The notes beneath the pieces are model-generated. The model had not been told where the DNA came from. It did not search any database and was given only the letters and a program-made list of their open reading frames with translations. The translations under genes were made by a program, and so were the position numbers. Below are positions 24,701-37,700 of a stretch of 64,000 nt of DNA, one piece after another (position 1 is the first letter of the stretch; the number at the start of each line of letters is the position of its first letter). Origin of the DNA: Nephromyces sp. MM_2019 (Eukaryota; Apicomplexa; Aconoidasida; Nephromycida); NCBI GenBank assembly GCA_015657535.1, contig JADHZB010001536.1, positions 1 to 64,000 on the forward strand, read 5' to 3'.

Positions 24701-27700
24701 AATCGCGCAAGCCTATTATTGCAAAAGTTAAAAATCGTTGGCAAGCCTGCAGGAGACGCTGTGTTAACCACTTGAATTCCTTTTTAGTTCCCTGTTAAGG
24801 GGCTATCAGAATCCGAAAGCAGTCGACCTCCCCATTGACGACGTAGCAGACCATGTTAACTTATCTACCTAGCGTATTATGTCACCAAAAAATATTTCAT
24901 GGTGTCGTTATGCTGCTGTGGCTTGGTCCCCTAAAAGGGACTACTAGTACTCCATTTAGAATCTATGCTAGCAAGTCAGTCAATAAACAGATGCTTTTTC
25001 CACGTGTACATTCAGGTACGCATAAAAAGTTAAAAATTTAATATGAATAGCTCCAGCTATAAATTCTTGCTGACTGGCGTCGAAACGCTAATTAGCGACG
25101 GCCGATATCAAGCAATATGCGCTTCGTACTATCTGAAAGTGCTTGTGCTCTATATTGTAAGAACGCAGCTTAGTGCACTGGAAGTGGTAACAAAAAGCTA
25201 TTCCTCCTTAGCAAGGTACGCTGTAGGTCGAAAAAAAAATGTAACCTTGTCTCTCGGTAAATCGGACAACTGGAAAGATTCACGCGCATCGGCAGGGTTG
25301 TAAAGGCAGTGCTACTTTTGCCTTTTTTACAAAATATCTGATACAGCGGTGTATGGCTAAGGGCATACAATTACTGCCCTATTTGCGCTGCAAGCTTGAT
25401 CTGCTACTAGCACAACAGAATTTTTGATATGTTCAAGCATACTCACTTTTCAAGGTAGATTGAAGAGTCTAATTATTGATCATCCAGTTCACAGCGCAAC
25501 GGCTGAAGTCTACTACGCCTTTTTGCAAAGGTTTGATAGATATAAAAATGAGACAAACAGGCAGCTTTATTGAGTTCTCTGTATATACACTGCTCAGGCT
25601 TTTAGGTAATTCTCAATTTCAAGAAATTTTGTTTCCACTTATTCATAACTTTAAGAACATTCATTGCTAGGTAATGAAAAGCATAATATGATCAAGTGAG
25701 TATTTTTCTGCGGTCATTTACGGGCCTTATAGCTTAAAAAGTTATAACTTTTCGCCATTGTAGTAACCCTAGATACAGTTATCGTTTCCTTTACTGCACA
25801 CTTACCATAGTAAACTATTTAATAGCCGGAAAGTTCACTCACCAGCTGCGTGAGTGAAGGAATGAGCGATTAACTAGCCATTCATGCAAAAATTTCAGTG
25901 AGAAAAAATGCACGGCAGCGTTTGCTATTCTATTTTATCCTTGAGTAACATTTTGATAAAAATTATTCTTGAATTGGCTCCCTGTAACTCCAAGATAAAT
26001 CCCTGGAATATATTTGCATAAACCCCTTAGTGCTTTCGAGCTCATTTCGGCGAGCTCACTCATTGGATTTATCCTCGCGTCGGCGTAGATAAGCTGGAAG
26101 CCGGCATCGTCACAATAAACCACTCCAAAGAAGCAAATAAAATTTTGAACTTAATATTCCGCGGATACCACTTGTATCCTTCTGAAGCAACATCTACACT
26201 TCTGCTAAAATATCTTAAATGACATCCTTTTTTGATCTCAGACCTGATCTATTCGTTTAATGCTTCGGTAAAATGATTCTATTAAGAGTATTCGCATGCG
26301 TCTGCAACCACGAAAGCTCTGCAGGGTCCTAACACAGCAGACTACGCTTTATCTTGCGACGACTAATAGCGCGATAGCTTATACTTCGCGTAAAATTAGC
26401 GGGTACAAATGTTTGTATCCTAACCACTGTATTGCGCGTACAATTACTAGCCAATAAAGGTAGCTTATTAACCTAATTTTACTAATGAAGCATGTAATAA
26501 ATAAGCAGTTTGGAAAAAAGACCGCCCAATAGTTGAACATAAAACTGCTATTTAGTTTCCAGGCAGTTACGCATTTCGATGAAACCGACGAAGCAACCAG
26601 TGTACAGCAAATAAAAATATAAGCTGGCTGCTCAGCATGCTTCTCTCGCGAAGTATATATGTTACAGCGAATGCTGTCTTCCCTGAAAAAATACTGCCCA
26701 TTAAGAGCTTAGAATTTTCCAATGCAGCTCATACAGCCGCAACAGGAATATGACCGGGTTCCCATAGGCCGGTTAGCTGATCCTACCGAATAAATAAGGT
26801 GTTATCATCATAGATAAGCGTAACCATGATGTTCACAACATCATAGTCAAAGAAAGTAAAACATAAAAAGAGGAATTATAACGGAATCTACACACAAGGT
26901 TAAAGCAAGAAATATTATCTCTCCATTTTTCAGAAAGCTCAATGTTGAGAGATAGAGCCTTTCCACCTAATCAGCTTAGATAAAAATACACCACTAAGTA
27001 CTTTTAATGCGGAAAAAACAGTTTGAATATATTGATTGTATTCCACCTCATTCGAAAGAGTGGACAAGTTTAACTAGTGCCATAGCATAGGCATGGTAGG
27101 AAATGGATGACAGGTTATGCGCAGGACACCCCGACATTAGCAATGCAAAAAAATACCTTCAAACCGGACACTTAAATGAGCAAGGTAAGGGACTGGTGAG
27201 CAATAATTCAGAGTGAAAATAAAATTTCGATAAGAAACCAAAAAATATCTCTTCATAGTGAGTAAAAGAATCAAGAAGTAAAACTATTGAATAGCTAGAC
27301 GATCCAATTTAATGGACTCTTATTTATAGCGCAGTAGAAAAGTTTAAATTTGGGCGGTAACACATCAAGTAACTTGTATATATCTGATTCGAGGGTTAAA
27401 ACTAGGAAAGCTACAAAAGACCACATCAAAGATTCATCATCCAGTGAACATAGCACTATGCTAATTTAGCTCAACTCAGAATAACCAAAGTACTAACCGC
27501 TAAAAGTTGTGGTACAAATGAAGACACACCTAAGGCTAGCCAGTTAATTTGCGTAACGCCAGACGGTAAGCAAAGAGGATATTTTTATTTCAATCAAAGT
27601 AAATGCTTCTGTAGATGCAACATCAAGCTGATAACAATATAAAAGACGGCCAAAAGTTGCAGCTAAACCCATATTAAGTTATCCGCACACGCACAAGCCG

Positions 27701-28018
27701 CGCTAACAATGAAGATATAGGTTTTGAAAACATACAAGCTAGCGTTTTAGGAGATGCTGAGGTGAAGGCATTACATCATTTATAAAATGAAGTAATTGAT
27801 AGTTTCATATACAAATTTTTATCGAAATCGCTATGTAGTATCGATCGTGAGTCAAATCCTTTTAACAAGTAAGAAAAAAAATACGGTCTATAACTGCTTC
27901 TATATGAACTCGACGAGGGCATACGTAGGCTATAAATGTAACCAAAAGAGTACGAAAGACATAACCCTGCCGTTACTAACCAAGTTAGGGTGGCAAGCAA
28001 AGGTCCAAAAGGAAAAGT
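21722..28018. other. Long region with little coding evidence
   Basis: This 6.3-kb stretch separates convergent genes (fabD on plus, the 28-34 kb gene on minus). ORFs are short and overlap on both strands, as expected by chance. The left part up to about 23.6 kb is T-rich on the plus strand and may include fabD 3' sequence; the rest is more balanced. One open block near 24.4 kb is listed separately. Confidence 0.5.
24239..24642 (+). other. Two adjacent short ORFs, possible gene remnant
   Basis: An ATG ORF of 50 codons (24239-24391; starts MKPEDLASSEAVPAPLV) is followed by an open frame of 70 codons without an early ATG (24430-24642). The second encodes a hydrophobic stretch, AYLAVAIFLLALTL, that could be a membrane segment; a TTTTCAG inside it (ending at 24524) could act as an acceptor. 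The block is visibly richer in G and C than its surroundings. It may be exons of an undetected gene, a decayed gene or chance. Confidence 0.25.
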
Positions 28019-31000
28019 CTAAGTCACAAAGGGCAAAAAGAGTTCATTAATAGGAACTTTATCAGGGGACCGCAAGCCTTGTAATTTTTCACCGTCCTGT
28101 TGAGTATGCAGGTAAACTGCATCGTCAGGAATTTGATAATCGAACATAATTTCACGGCTAGGGGGGTTTAGTGTCCTGAAGAATAAAAAAGCTAAATAGA
28201 CAACATTTTTTCGCAGAGGCAACCTAGTGACTGCCGACTCCTTCAGCACCAACAACAGGCAAGCTAGTGACTGAATACTCCCACAGCACCGAGCAAAGTA
28301 AGCTTCAGGCTGAAAACCCACGAAAATGATTTCACAATTTATTAGATTTATAGGAAAAAATATTCTTAAAAAGCAGAAATCAGTAATAAAAGAGATTACC
28401 GTTTTATGAGTCGCTCATATTTTCTTATGCGCTGCAATAGCTGTTCATTCATTCCAGCCTCTTTCATTTTTTGAGTACCGTAGATGCTTTCAGGGTTTAA
28501 AGCACCCGCGCCCCAACCACTGAAGTACAGTAGCAATGTGTGTACAAATGCTATAAGATATTGACAATTTTTACAACGGCAGTAAAGTTTCCGGAATACA
28601 AACAAAGCATTAACCATTCAAAAGGAGGATATAAAAATCTCACATATAAAAGCACTTTTATTACTGATATGAATGGAAAAAAACATCAAACACAAAAGTG
28701 GACTGCTTTTGCACCTTCGTCTAGTGTATTCTAAATGATACCTTCAAAAAACTAGACGGAAATTTTACATCGCCATTTCGCAGCGACGCACAGCACAGGT
28801 TTATTGAGACAAAATAAAATTCGTCTTCCTTAATATGCATAGCCAGGATTACGAAAACCCGCACACACACACTTTTCAAATGAAGAAAAATTGAAAAAAC
28901 CCTTGTAGATACACTTACGGAGGAATTTCGACCTCATTTAAGGGAGGGGGTTTACCCAGAACCTACGTTGAAAACAAAAATAAAGAAAAAATTAGAGGGA
29001 AAAAAAGAAGGCATAAAGAAAAGCCTCGAACGCCTGTACGAGCACTTACTAATTTCGATCCGGTGCCTTTATGTTGGTGGATCAGTGAGCGTGCAAATTC
29101 AGAGAGATCAGAGTTTCTTTGCTTTGCAAGTTGTATAGCATATTCGACCAAGTCCTTTCGTTGATAAATCAAGATTTTAAGCAGATGCTGTTTAACTGCA
29201 AAAGATTGACAGAAAATATCGGAAATCAAATGATTTTGGAAGCTTCAAAAAAGAAAAAGCCCACTGAAGCAACTTTTCAACCTATAACAACGCTTTATGT
29301 ATAGATATGAGCTATTATTTTTTCATGCATATTTTTTTAAACATTATTACGAGCTACATTTAACCGGGCTAGCCTACTTATTGATTGCTTCACAAATAAC
29401 ACCAGCAGCAGGCACGCTAAATATCAAATGAAAAAGCACTCTAAAGAGCCAAAAAAAGGGCAAAATACGGGAAGCCTCCACTAACCTTCTTCTGAGTGCC
29501 CTTCGGCATTGAGGATCTCAGCTTTATCTGCATGAAAATAGTAGAAAAATAATATAAAAAAACTAAAAAGCTTTGGTAAGCAAAAGAGCAGTCTCAATGA
29601 CTAAGAAAAGCGCAGGAATTTCATTTTTCACGAGAAAATTTCCAAAGAGAGATTATGACTCAATTTATAAGCAAGTCGATGATCTCATAAAATCGAACTT
29701 CCTAGTACTTTGTGATGGAAAAGATACAGCATCCAGTAAGCTTGGAGCTGCAATGAAAAAAACAGCCATATTTTTCACCTTCATCATAGCACTCTAGCAG
29801 AGGCTAGTACAAGCAGCCGAAAGGAGTGCTTTATGGGATCAAAAACGCTACTACACGGGAGCTGAGGAAGGGATAGTGTGTGTGTGGGTTTGTGTGATAG
29901 CTATGTGTGTTTGTGTGATACCCTTGTGTGTTGGTGTGATACCTATGAGTGTATTTTTCTGCGCGTGTGTGTGTGTTGGCTAGCTTCATTCGCTAACTAT
30001 CTCCAAGGGGGAAAACTGCGATACAAAAATATTCTACAAGCCAATGAAACACATCAATTTTCTCACTCACTATGGAAAAATATTAAGTGAAAACTTCACT
30101 TTAGGTTAAAGCAAAGGAAGCTGTACATATGAGGGGTATTTTCTAGTTAATAGAATGAAATATGCTTTAAACTACTCCAGTTAATCCTACCAATCAAACT
30201 TTCGCCGTGAATCTCCCTTGTAACCTTTGAAGCTAGCTCAAACCGCTCTGGGTCCCCAGCGGAAGAAATCAGGATTTCGTCAAAAGAGGCAAACTTCTTC
30301 AAAAGCTAATAGCAAGAAGAATAATGATATATAATTTAGTACAGATAAATCGTATAAGCTTTGGAGAAGATAGCAGATGTTACAGAAACCTATATTATTG
30401 GTAAAATGGAGGGAAAAAAAACAGAAAAATATACCCTTTAAGTAAAATTTAAACATCATCAAATAACAAAAAGAATATATAAAACATCATTTAGAAAGAA
30501 AGAGCTCAAAAAACAGTCCGATTTGGCTAAAAGTAGCAATATTTCACGGCTAAAGGCCCTAATATCCAAGAAATATCAAACGGATGTAAAAAAATACCAA
30601 ATTTTAGCCAAATAAGCATGAAATGGCACTGATCATAGGCTGCTGATCAAAATGCAAATCAGAACTAGAAGTTTTTGTCTACAAACCTTCACAGGATCCA
30701 CTGCATCCAATAAATTCAAGTTGGATTGCATGTCATGCTCAAATTCCTTCAAAAAATTTAACGTCAACTTATTTTGATGCTCTGGCGATTGAACCCATTC
30801 TAGCAGAAAAAGAGTTTTAAAATATAAAAAAAAGTGGCTTATCAGGTTTTCTATACTAAACAAGCTGGAAAAAGCTGTGACAAAATACGAAAAGTAGTGC
30901 AATTTAGTCATATTGAAATCATACCAACAACAAGGGAGAAGAGACCGAAACGCAAACAACAAAAAATTTGAAATAAAGCGAAGATAATGATGAATCCTTA

Positions 31001-34000
31001 AGTTTTTCCCTTTAAAGCTATAAAAGTCTTCAGAGCCTCTTAAAGCTCCGTTTTTAGAACCCAATGACAATGATACTGGGAGTTCAAGTTAAAAGTGCAT
31101 AAAGCGAAAATTTGATAGCCCTCACGCGAAAATAGTGAGAGCGATTGTCCATAATTTTTGAATCATTCCCTGCATCTAGCGGTGATGAAAAAACAAAAAT
31201 ATAAATAAAAACTAAAAAACACAAAAAAAACACCAAAAAAATTGCAATCTTCACGATTTTTCTATTGAAGTTTCGCATTTTTTTTTTGAAAATGCAAGCG
31301 AATCTGCATATAAGTATTGGAATTTATTCTATGTGGATTTATCTACAGAAAATCAAAAGCATACGAGGCTCAGGTTCTTTTTCAGCAATAAAAACTACTT
31401 TGAAAATAAAGCTTCTGCAAAAATACTATGCCAAAATCAAACGATTTAAGTTGCTTTTTGGGAATTTTATTTGGAGCTTTCAGCATCAAAATTTCCAAAA
31501 AACAGCAATTATTGCCAAAAATTTAAAGTCTGTGAAGGTATTACATCATATAATCTTAGAAAAAGAATCTTCTATTATTATTGTTCTTTAGAAGAAGACA
31601 AAGGATAATATATATATATATATCCAGTGTATTATTTATGGACTTATTGCGATGTAAGAAGAAACAGCAGTTTGATGAGAACTTCATGCAAACCTGAAAC
31701 GCTAATTTATTTGCAAATAATATATTTTTCTTTAGAAAAAGCGATAAATTAGATCGAAAAAAACAGAAAAATGATGATTTTTCTCGGTATAAATTCAATT
31801 CAAAAAGACTAAGCAAATCAAAGCGGAAACCTTAGAAACCTTTTGTAGAGGCAAAATTATCTAAAAAGCAATCTTCATAACATTTTTGAAAAAATCAGCA
31901 AAAAAACCCTTTAAAATTTCATTATTTCATCAATTCTAACCAAACTAGCAGCTCTTCTTGTGCGTGTTAATCTCAGTATCTGTTTCAGACTAAATTTACC
32001 TGCAATATCACAAGGAAATAAGCCATTTCTATCGCAAAATTGTAGCTCCTCTAGAAGCTCATCATAGTGATACTGCAAATTGCGTTCCATAGATAACCTT
32101 TTGTAGCCTCTTTCACCAAGTACGGTAGCTAACTCGTCCTCCAATAAATCACTATACCTATTAAAGCCCAACAAAAACACGCACACACACACACGTGTAT
32201 AGCGGAAGTTGAAGGAAATAAACCAAAGCATCAGCAGGGATTAAGTTAAGAGAGGCAGATTGAGTCATAATCCAACGTTGTCTGCCATATAATATGGAAT
32301 TTTTCTAGAATTTCGGCTGATTTTCGATAGCATGAGAGAGTAGCAAAAAGTGCAAACCTCCATAAAATCATGCAGCAATAAAGAAAAGATGCGCATACTT
32401 TTGCTTAATAAAAGAAACAGTAGAAGAATATGATTCACTGAAAAATGCCAAAATACACGTTTTTTTCCATATGTTAATCTTCATGGTTTTTTGCATGTTC
32501 TATCCGAAAAAACTGCAATAAATTCACTTCATCAAACACACTCTTGTAAATCTAGAATCGCATTCTGGTGAAATATAGATAATACGTTTAGGCCATAAAG
32601 GAGCAGCTAGACTACAAGAAAAACCCCTCTTCTTTCTCCAAAAACCACACCAATGCTATCGCTATTCCAAAAAAACTAAATCAACGGCAAAACATCACAG
32701 CCAAAAAAATCATCAAAAAATCAATCGCAATCGCTAAGCTTGAGCTGTGCACACACACACGACCCTTTTTCTAAAATATGCTCTTAACACACTCCGTACA
32801 TATCATCCCCAAACATCTCAGTTTCAGGATAAGAATACCCCTTCAGCTGCTAATAGCAGTGAGTTAAGGACGCTGAAAAAATTGCCTTATTAGATATATT
32901 CTGATAAAGCATACATATCTTGCTTTATTAATCAAAATCTGAATATCATCGTTATATCTGCATATTAACCGAGAAATCTTCCTTGTAGAAGCATCAAAAT
33001 TGACTAAATTTTAAAGTTACTCACACTTTATTTACTAACGAGAAGTGGATTGATACTTCTAAGAGGATTAAAAACATATACAACACACAAAGAAAAACAA
33101 CACACTCAAGACACAAAACACACAATACACAGAAGACACAATACACAGAAGACACAATACACAGAAGACACAATACACAATATAAAACACACAAGATACA
33201 CAACACACAAGATACGCAACACACAATATACANNNNNNNNNNNNNNNNNNNNNNNNNNNNNNNNNNNNNNNNNNNNNNNNNNAAGACACAATACACAATA
33301 TAAAACACACAAGATACACAACACACAAGATACGCAACACACAATATACAACACACAATACACAACACACAATACACGAGCAATACACAATACACAATAT
33401 ACAATATACAATATACAACACACAAGATACACAACACACAATATACAATACACAATATACAATATACAATATACAACACACAAGATACACAACACACAAT
33501 ATACAACACACAATACACAATATACAACACACAAGACACACACACAAGACACGTGCAATACACAATACATACACAGAAGACACAATACACACACAATATA
33601 AAACACAAAAAACACACAATATACAACACACACAAGACACAATATACAACACACACAAGACACACAACATACAACACACACAAAAAAACCCAAAAAATAC
33701 AGCACACACAACACACACAGTATATGCATGCCAGGTGTGCATATACTGCATCTTCATTAAGAGAGATTGCTACCTATCTCTTTCGTATTTGAGATGTGAA
33801 GGCAAAGCGTTCATTTTGAAATCTGCAGCAGTTTGTTGGCTTTTATCACTTCCTTTCTCATTCATTGCTCGAGGAGAATTAGCAGTAGAGGGTCCAAGAA
33901 CTATCTTGTTCATTGTAAAATCCTTACTGAGCTTCTCAACCCTATCTATGCCCTTTAGCAGCTCAGGATGAGGTTCGCTACTTAACATTATTACTCGAGG

Positions 34001-34273
34001 AGAAGGAGAAGAAGAAGCAGAAGACGGAGAAGCAGAAGATGAAGAAACAGAGGAAGCTAAGGAAAAAGATGATAGTCTCTTAAGATTTTCTGGATCCAGT
34101 GCAACGTTATAGGAAGTATTTCCACTTGGAGACATTACACGGGTGTTAAAGATAACTTCATTACTCTGCAGAGAATTGTGAAAAGCTCTCCTTTTAAAAT
34201 GAGCAATGTTAGTGTCTTTCTGGTGTGTTAACGCAGTATAATCCGTAGGAGTAGACCTAGGTCTTTTCGCCAT
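28019..34273 (-). CDS. Nine-exon protein of unknown function
   Basis: Exons in transcript order are 34273-33774, 32157-32000, 30799-30687, 30305-30191, 29527-29486, 29195-29050, 28962-28919, 28519-28400 and 28175-28019. Every junction has GT/AG signals and matching phase, giving 464 residues ending in a TAG stop. Two exons are only 42 and 44 bases. The N terminus has a KRPR nuclear-localisation-like cluster and a Ser-rich tract (about residues 65-100); the rest is charged and mostly helical, with blocks such as LLEELQFCDRNGLFPCDIAE and YAIQLAKQRNSDLSEFARSL, and a Gly/Pro-rich turn PPGWGAGALNP near the C terminus. I do not recognise the family. The start is the first ATG of the open exon; an upstream acceptor near 34318 would allow a further 5' exon. 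Intron 1 (1,616 bases) contains the gap and large AC-rich array. Confidence 0.75.
33073..33722. repeat. ACACAATAT-type low-complexity array with gap
   Basis: About 650 bases of degenerate units such as ACACAATATACA, ACACAAGATACACA and CACAGAAGACACAATA. It lies wholly in intron 1 of the 28-34 kb gene. Because the units contain few stops, long Cys/Val/Leu-rich or Thr/His-rich ORFs appear on both strands; these are artefacts of the repeat. Confidence 0.95.
33233..33282. other. Assembly gap, 50 N
   Basis: A run of exactly 50 N within the AC-rich array. A round length suggests a placeholder, and nearly the same sequence flanks both sides, so the true array length is unknown. Confidence 0.99.
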
Positions 34274-34710
34274 ATTACCAAATACATCATTTTCTGGCGA
34301 ATTCAAAGGGATTACGCTGCTTAAAAAATCTATTTTAGTAATATGGGCCTAAAAAAAGGGAAAAGTAGAGGTAAAAATGGGTGTACATACACTCAAAGGA
34401 AATAGAATTTTTGCAGCAAAGTGTAAGTAATCAAAAAGATATCTGATAGAAAATTCATAACTTTCATTTTGGTGAATATTGTTCACAAACATATTTTGTT
34501 TTCTTCAATTGAAGAAGAAAATTTATACACTTTATTTATCGATGTGAAACTCCATATTTTATTAAAAAAAAAAAAAAGACAAAAACGCAGTTTTTAAGGT
34601 GAACACACACACACTTTATTATAAATTATGAAATAACCAAATTTCTAGAAAATATTAAAAAAAGGGAAAATACTGAAAAAAACTTAAAAATATCAAAGTT
34701 TTCTCCTAAT

Positions 34711-37700
34711 TTAAGCTTTCAAGCGCAAAGAATGCAGAAATTCGCTAATTTCAGCCTCATTAAGTGGCCCTCCAGCAACCTACATTGAGTTTAAGAGTAA
34801 AATGCAGAATCAGTAAACAACATACACAGCATCACTCACTAGCACTGTGTCTCCAATTTTAATGTGATATGGAAGCTGACGCCTAGGCAAAGCACCTATT
34901 AAATCTTCGGAGCCGATTCTAGCAAAAGCGTAGTTTTCGCACACAAGTAAGATCACACAATTCTTCCTCTTGGTCCAATCGAGTATGCAAGCCTCATCCG
35001 TCGGCTGTGAAGCTCTGAAGAAGTGAAGCAAAGAGACACATTGAAAGCTGTAAAGGCATGCAAATGAGCCTGGAAAGTTTGCTGATGGAGTTATGCACAC
35101 AGACTGAAGATGAGAAAGCATCTGTGAAAAAATGTCATTTTGGGCTTATAAATGTACGACAAGCGTAAAATCTTCAAAAAAAAGCATGAAAAGTGCAAAA
35201 TATTCACAAAAAAACATCATTTTAGGCTTAATGCGTGAAAAGTGCAAAATCTTCAAAAAAAAGCATGAAAAGTGCAAAATATTCACAAAAAAACATCATT
35301 TTAGGCTTAATGCGTGAAAAGTGCAAAATCTTCAAAAAAAAGCATGAAAAGTGCAAAATATTCACAAAAAAACATCATTTTAGGCTTAATGTGTGAAAAG
35401 TGCAAAATCTTCAAAAAAAATACGAATTCGACAAACTTTTAGACAAGAAACACGCATTGAAAACTCTGAATTCTCACAGCAACTAGTAAACCACATTTCT
35501 TCTTCCTCATACCAGAAAAATGCACACAAAAAAGTCAAAAATTAGGAATTTACAAAATCAAAAAACTAACAATTTTGAAATTATAGCATTAAATCTCAAT
35601 TCCATATCTGCTTGATTGGGCTCATATTCTATACCATACAGTACTATATTTCCACTCATCAACTGTTTGGCCTGCTGCTTGAATTTAAACACTATGGGCA
35701 TCCCTCGTCGTAAGTTAGAGGAATTCAAACTAGAAAATAAGAGGTCTTTTCTCAATATAGTGACGCTTATATTATCTAAATTAAAGGGGAAATCCAGAGG
35801 TGAAGAAGTAGCTGCTTGCTCTCTTAAAATGAGGGAGGGATCGTACAAGTTGATTGGATCCACTACACAGTCTCGTTGTTTCTGTGACTGCAGAATTTCG
35901 ATAGAAAAAGCGGGAAAAAGGGTTAGCTCTAGATGTATATACAGCGTGAGAGGAGCACTGGGTTTTATAGAGAAACTTCCAGAGCAATCTAGAGCTTCAT
36001 GAAGAGAATTTTCCCTTTTAAAGTAGAAAAAGATTCGGATTTTGCGAAAAAAATATTAAAAAACACATAAAATCTTCAACCATAGGGGAAATGGAAGGAA
36101 ATTTCACTAGACTTCAAGAGTATTGTTTGGGTAAGTAAGAAATAGCAAAACAACACACAACGCTACGCAAGTTCAACACAACGAATCGGCTTAATTTCCT
36201 GTAATTTTGTTTTAAACCTTCCTTGCTACATTTAACATCTAAAATAGATTGAAAAAAAAAATAATGTCAGGAAGAGGTAAACTAAACAAGTCAATTCCTA
36301 AAATTAGCAACAAAACATTAACGCTGAATACTATCATTTCTCGAATAGCGCCTTTAATTTTTAGCAATGAGTATTTCATAAAAGATTCAAACTCAAAAAA
36401 ACTCGGAATTTGAGGATTTTTTCCGACGTTTTGGCTAGGAAATTCGATGAATCTCCGATTCAATAAATCCTTTGGTCTTCAACTAGGCTCCATATAGTCC
36501 TTTCTCATATTTCTTTCAATATATTAAAAAAAATTGGAAAAATAGCAGCATTTCCATACCAAAAAACAAAATATATTCCTTGATTTTCCCTAATACTGCG
36601 CTGGAAGTTTTCCCTATAAATTTGTTGCTTTCCTATTTTTCAAATAGCTTTTCTTCGAGTGAAAACGGCTTAGTGTGCTGCACACTAAAGAAGGTTTTGT
36701 ATGTCTGATAAGCTTGAAAACTCTCCAAACTTAATTTAAATGTATAGCTTAAGCCTGGCGACTGCTCTGTTCGATCTTCGATGGCTTAGTGACTAGGCCA
36801 GTAAATAAAGCGTTGAAGTTTTCACAGAAGCTCTACGTTATATAAAAATGCACACACACACACACACATATATATACCAATATATTATCCAAAAAAAAGA
36901 CGGATTTTAAAGTTTATATGCGCATGTGGACCATACTATTGAAGCTTAATGCTGACTACATTTTTCCTTTTACAAAATGATTTTTTACTCGCTCAAAATT
37001 CAGCAAATTCTATACAAAAGAGTAATAATCTAAACAGATATAACCTCTTATTTTACACTACAAAATTTGAGCATTTGAGAGCAGGAAATCACTAATTAGC
37101 TGGAGACTCTGACGTAATTCTGAGCATGCAGCAGAGGAAAAATCGCTTAATTTCAAGGCTGAAAAATCTTCTTGAAACGAATCACCCCGAAAGCTGCCTT
37201 TTGTAAGTATATTCATACGAGAATAAAAGTGAGTGCCAGTCAGTAGCCAATGCAGCTTATCAATGTGGGCTTTAAAAGTCGGATCTTCATCAGATAATTC
37301 TATCAACGGTAGAGTAAGCTTATCAACTTTTCTTTGAGTTTCAGGCTATATTGCAACTCGTCTTAAAGAGTAGAGAAACCAGATTTTTCAGCATATTTTT
37401 CATCAAAAACATAGGAAAATCTTCAAGTATCAGCAAGAAAAACTGGTATTTTTAGTACTTAAAACTGATTTTGCAATTAAGCAGCATACTGGTATAAAGT
37501 AGCGTTGCTACTTCTGATAAAATGCCTGCTTTTTTTCCACAAAAAGAGGAGAAGATCATTTACTTCAGTAGAAAAAAAAACGTAAAAAATATCAAAGAAA
37601 ATGCTTTCAACACACAAAATTTTACTTTAAATTTGTTTGCTACAGACCTTCAAAAGAGTAGAAGGAAATCAATCCTCCATCATTTGTGTAGCAAACAAAG

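Noticed and set aside
33021..33757. Long Cys/Val/Leu-rich minus-strand ORFs and Thr/His-rich plus-strand ORF
   Set aside because: They are translations of the ACACAATAT array and run through the N gap; three frames are open at once, as expected for a stop-poor repeat.
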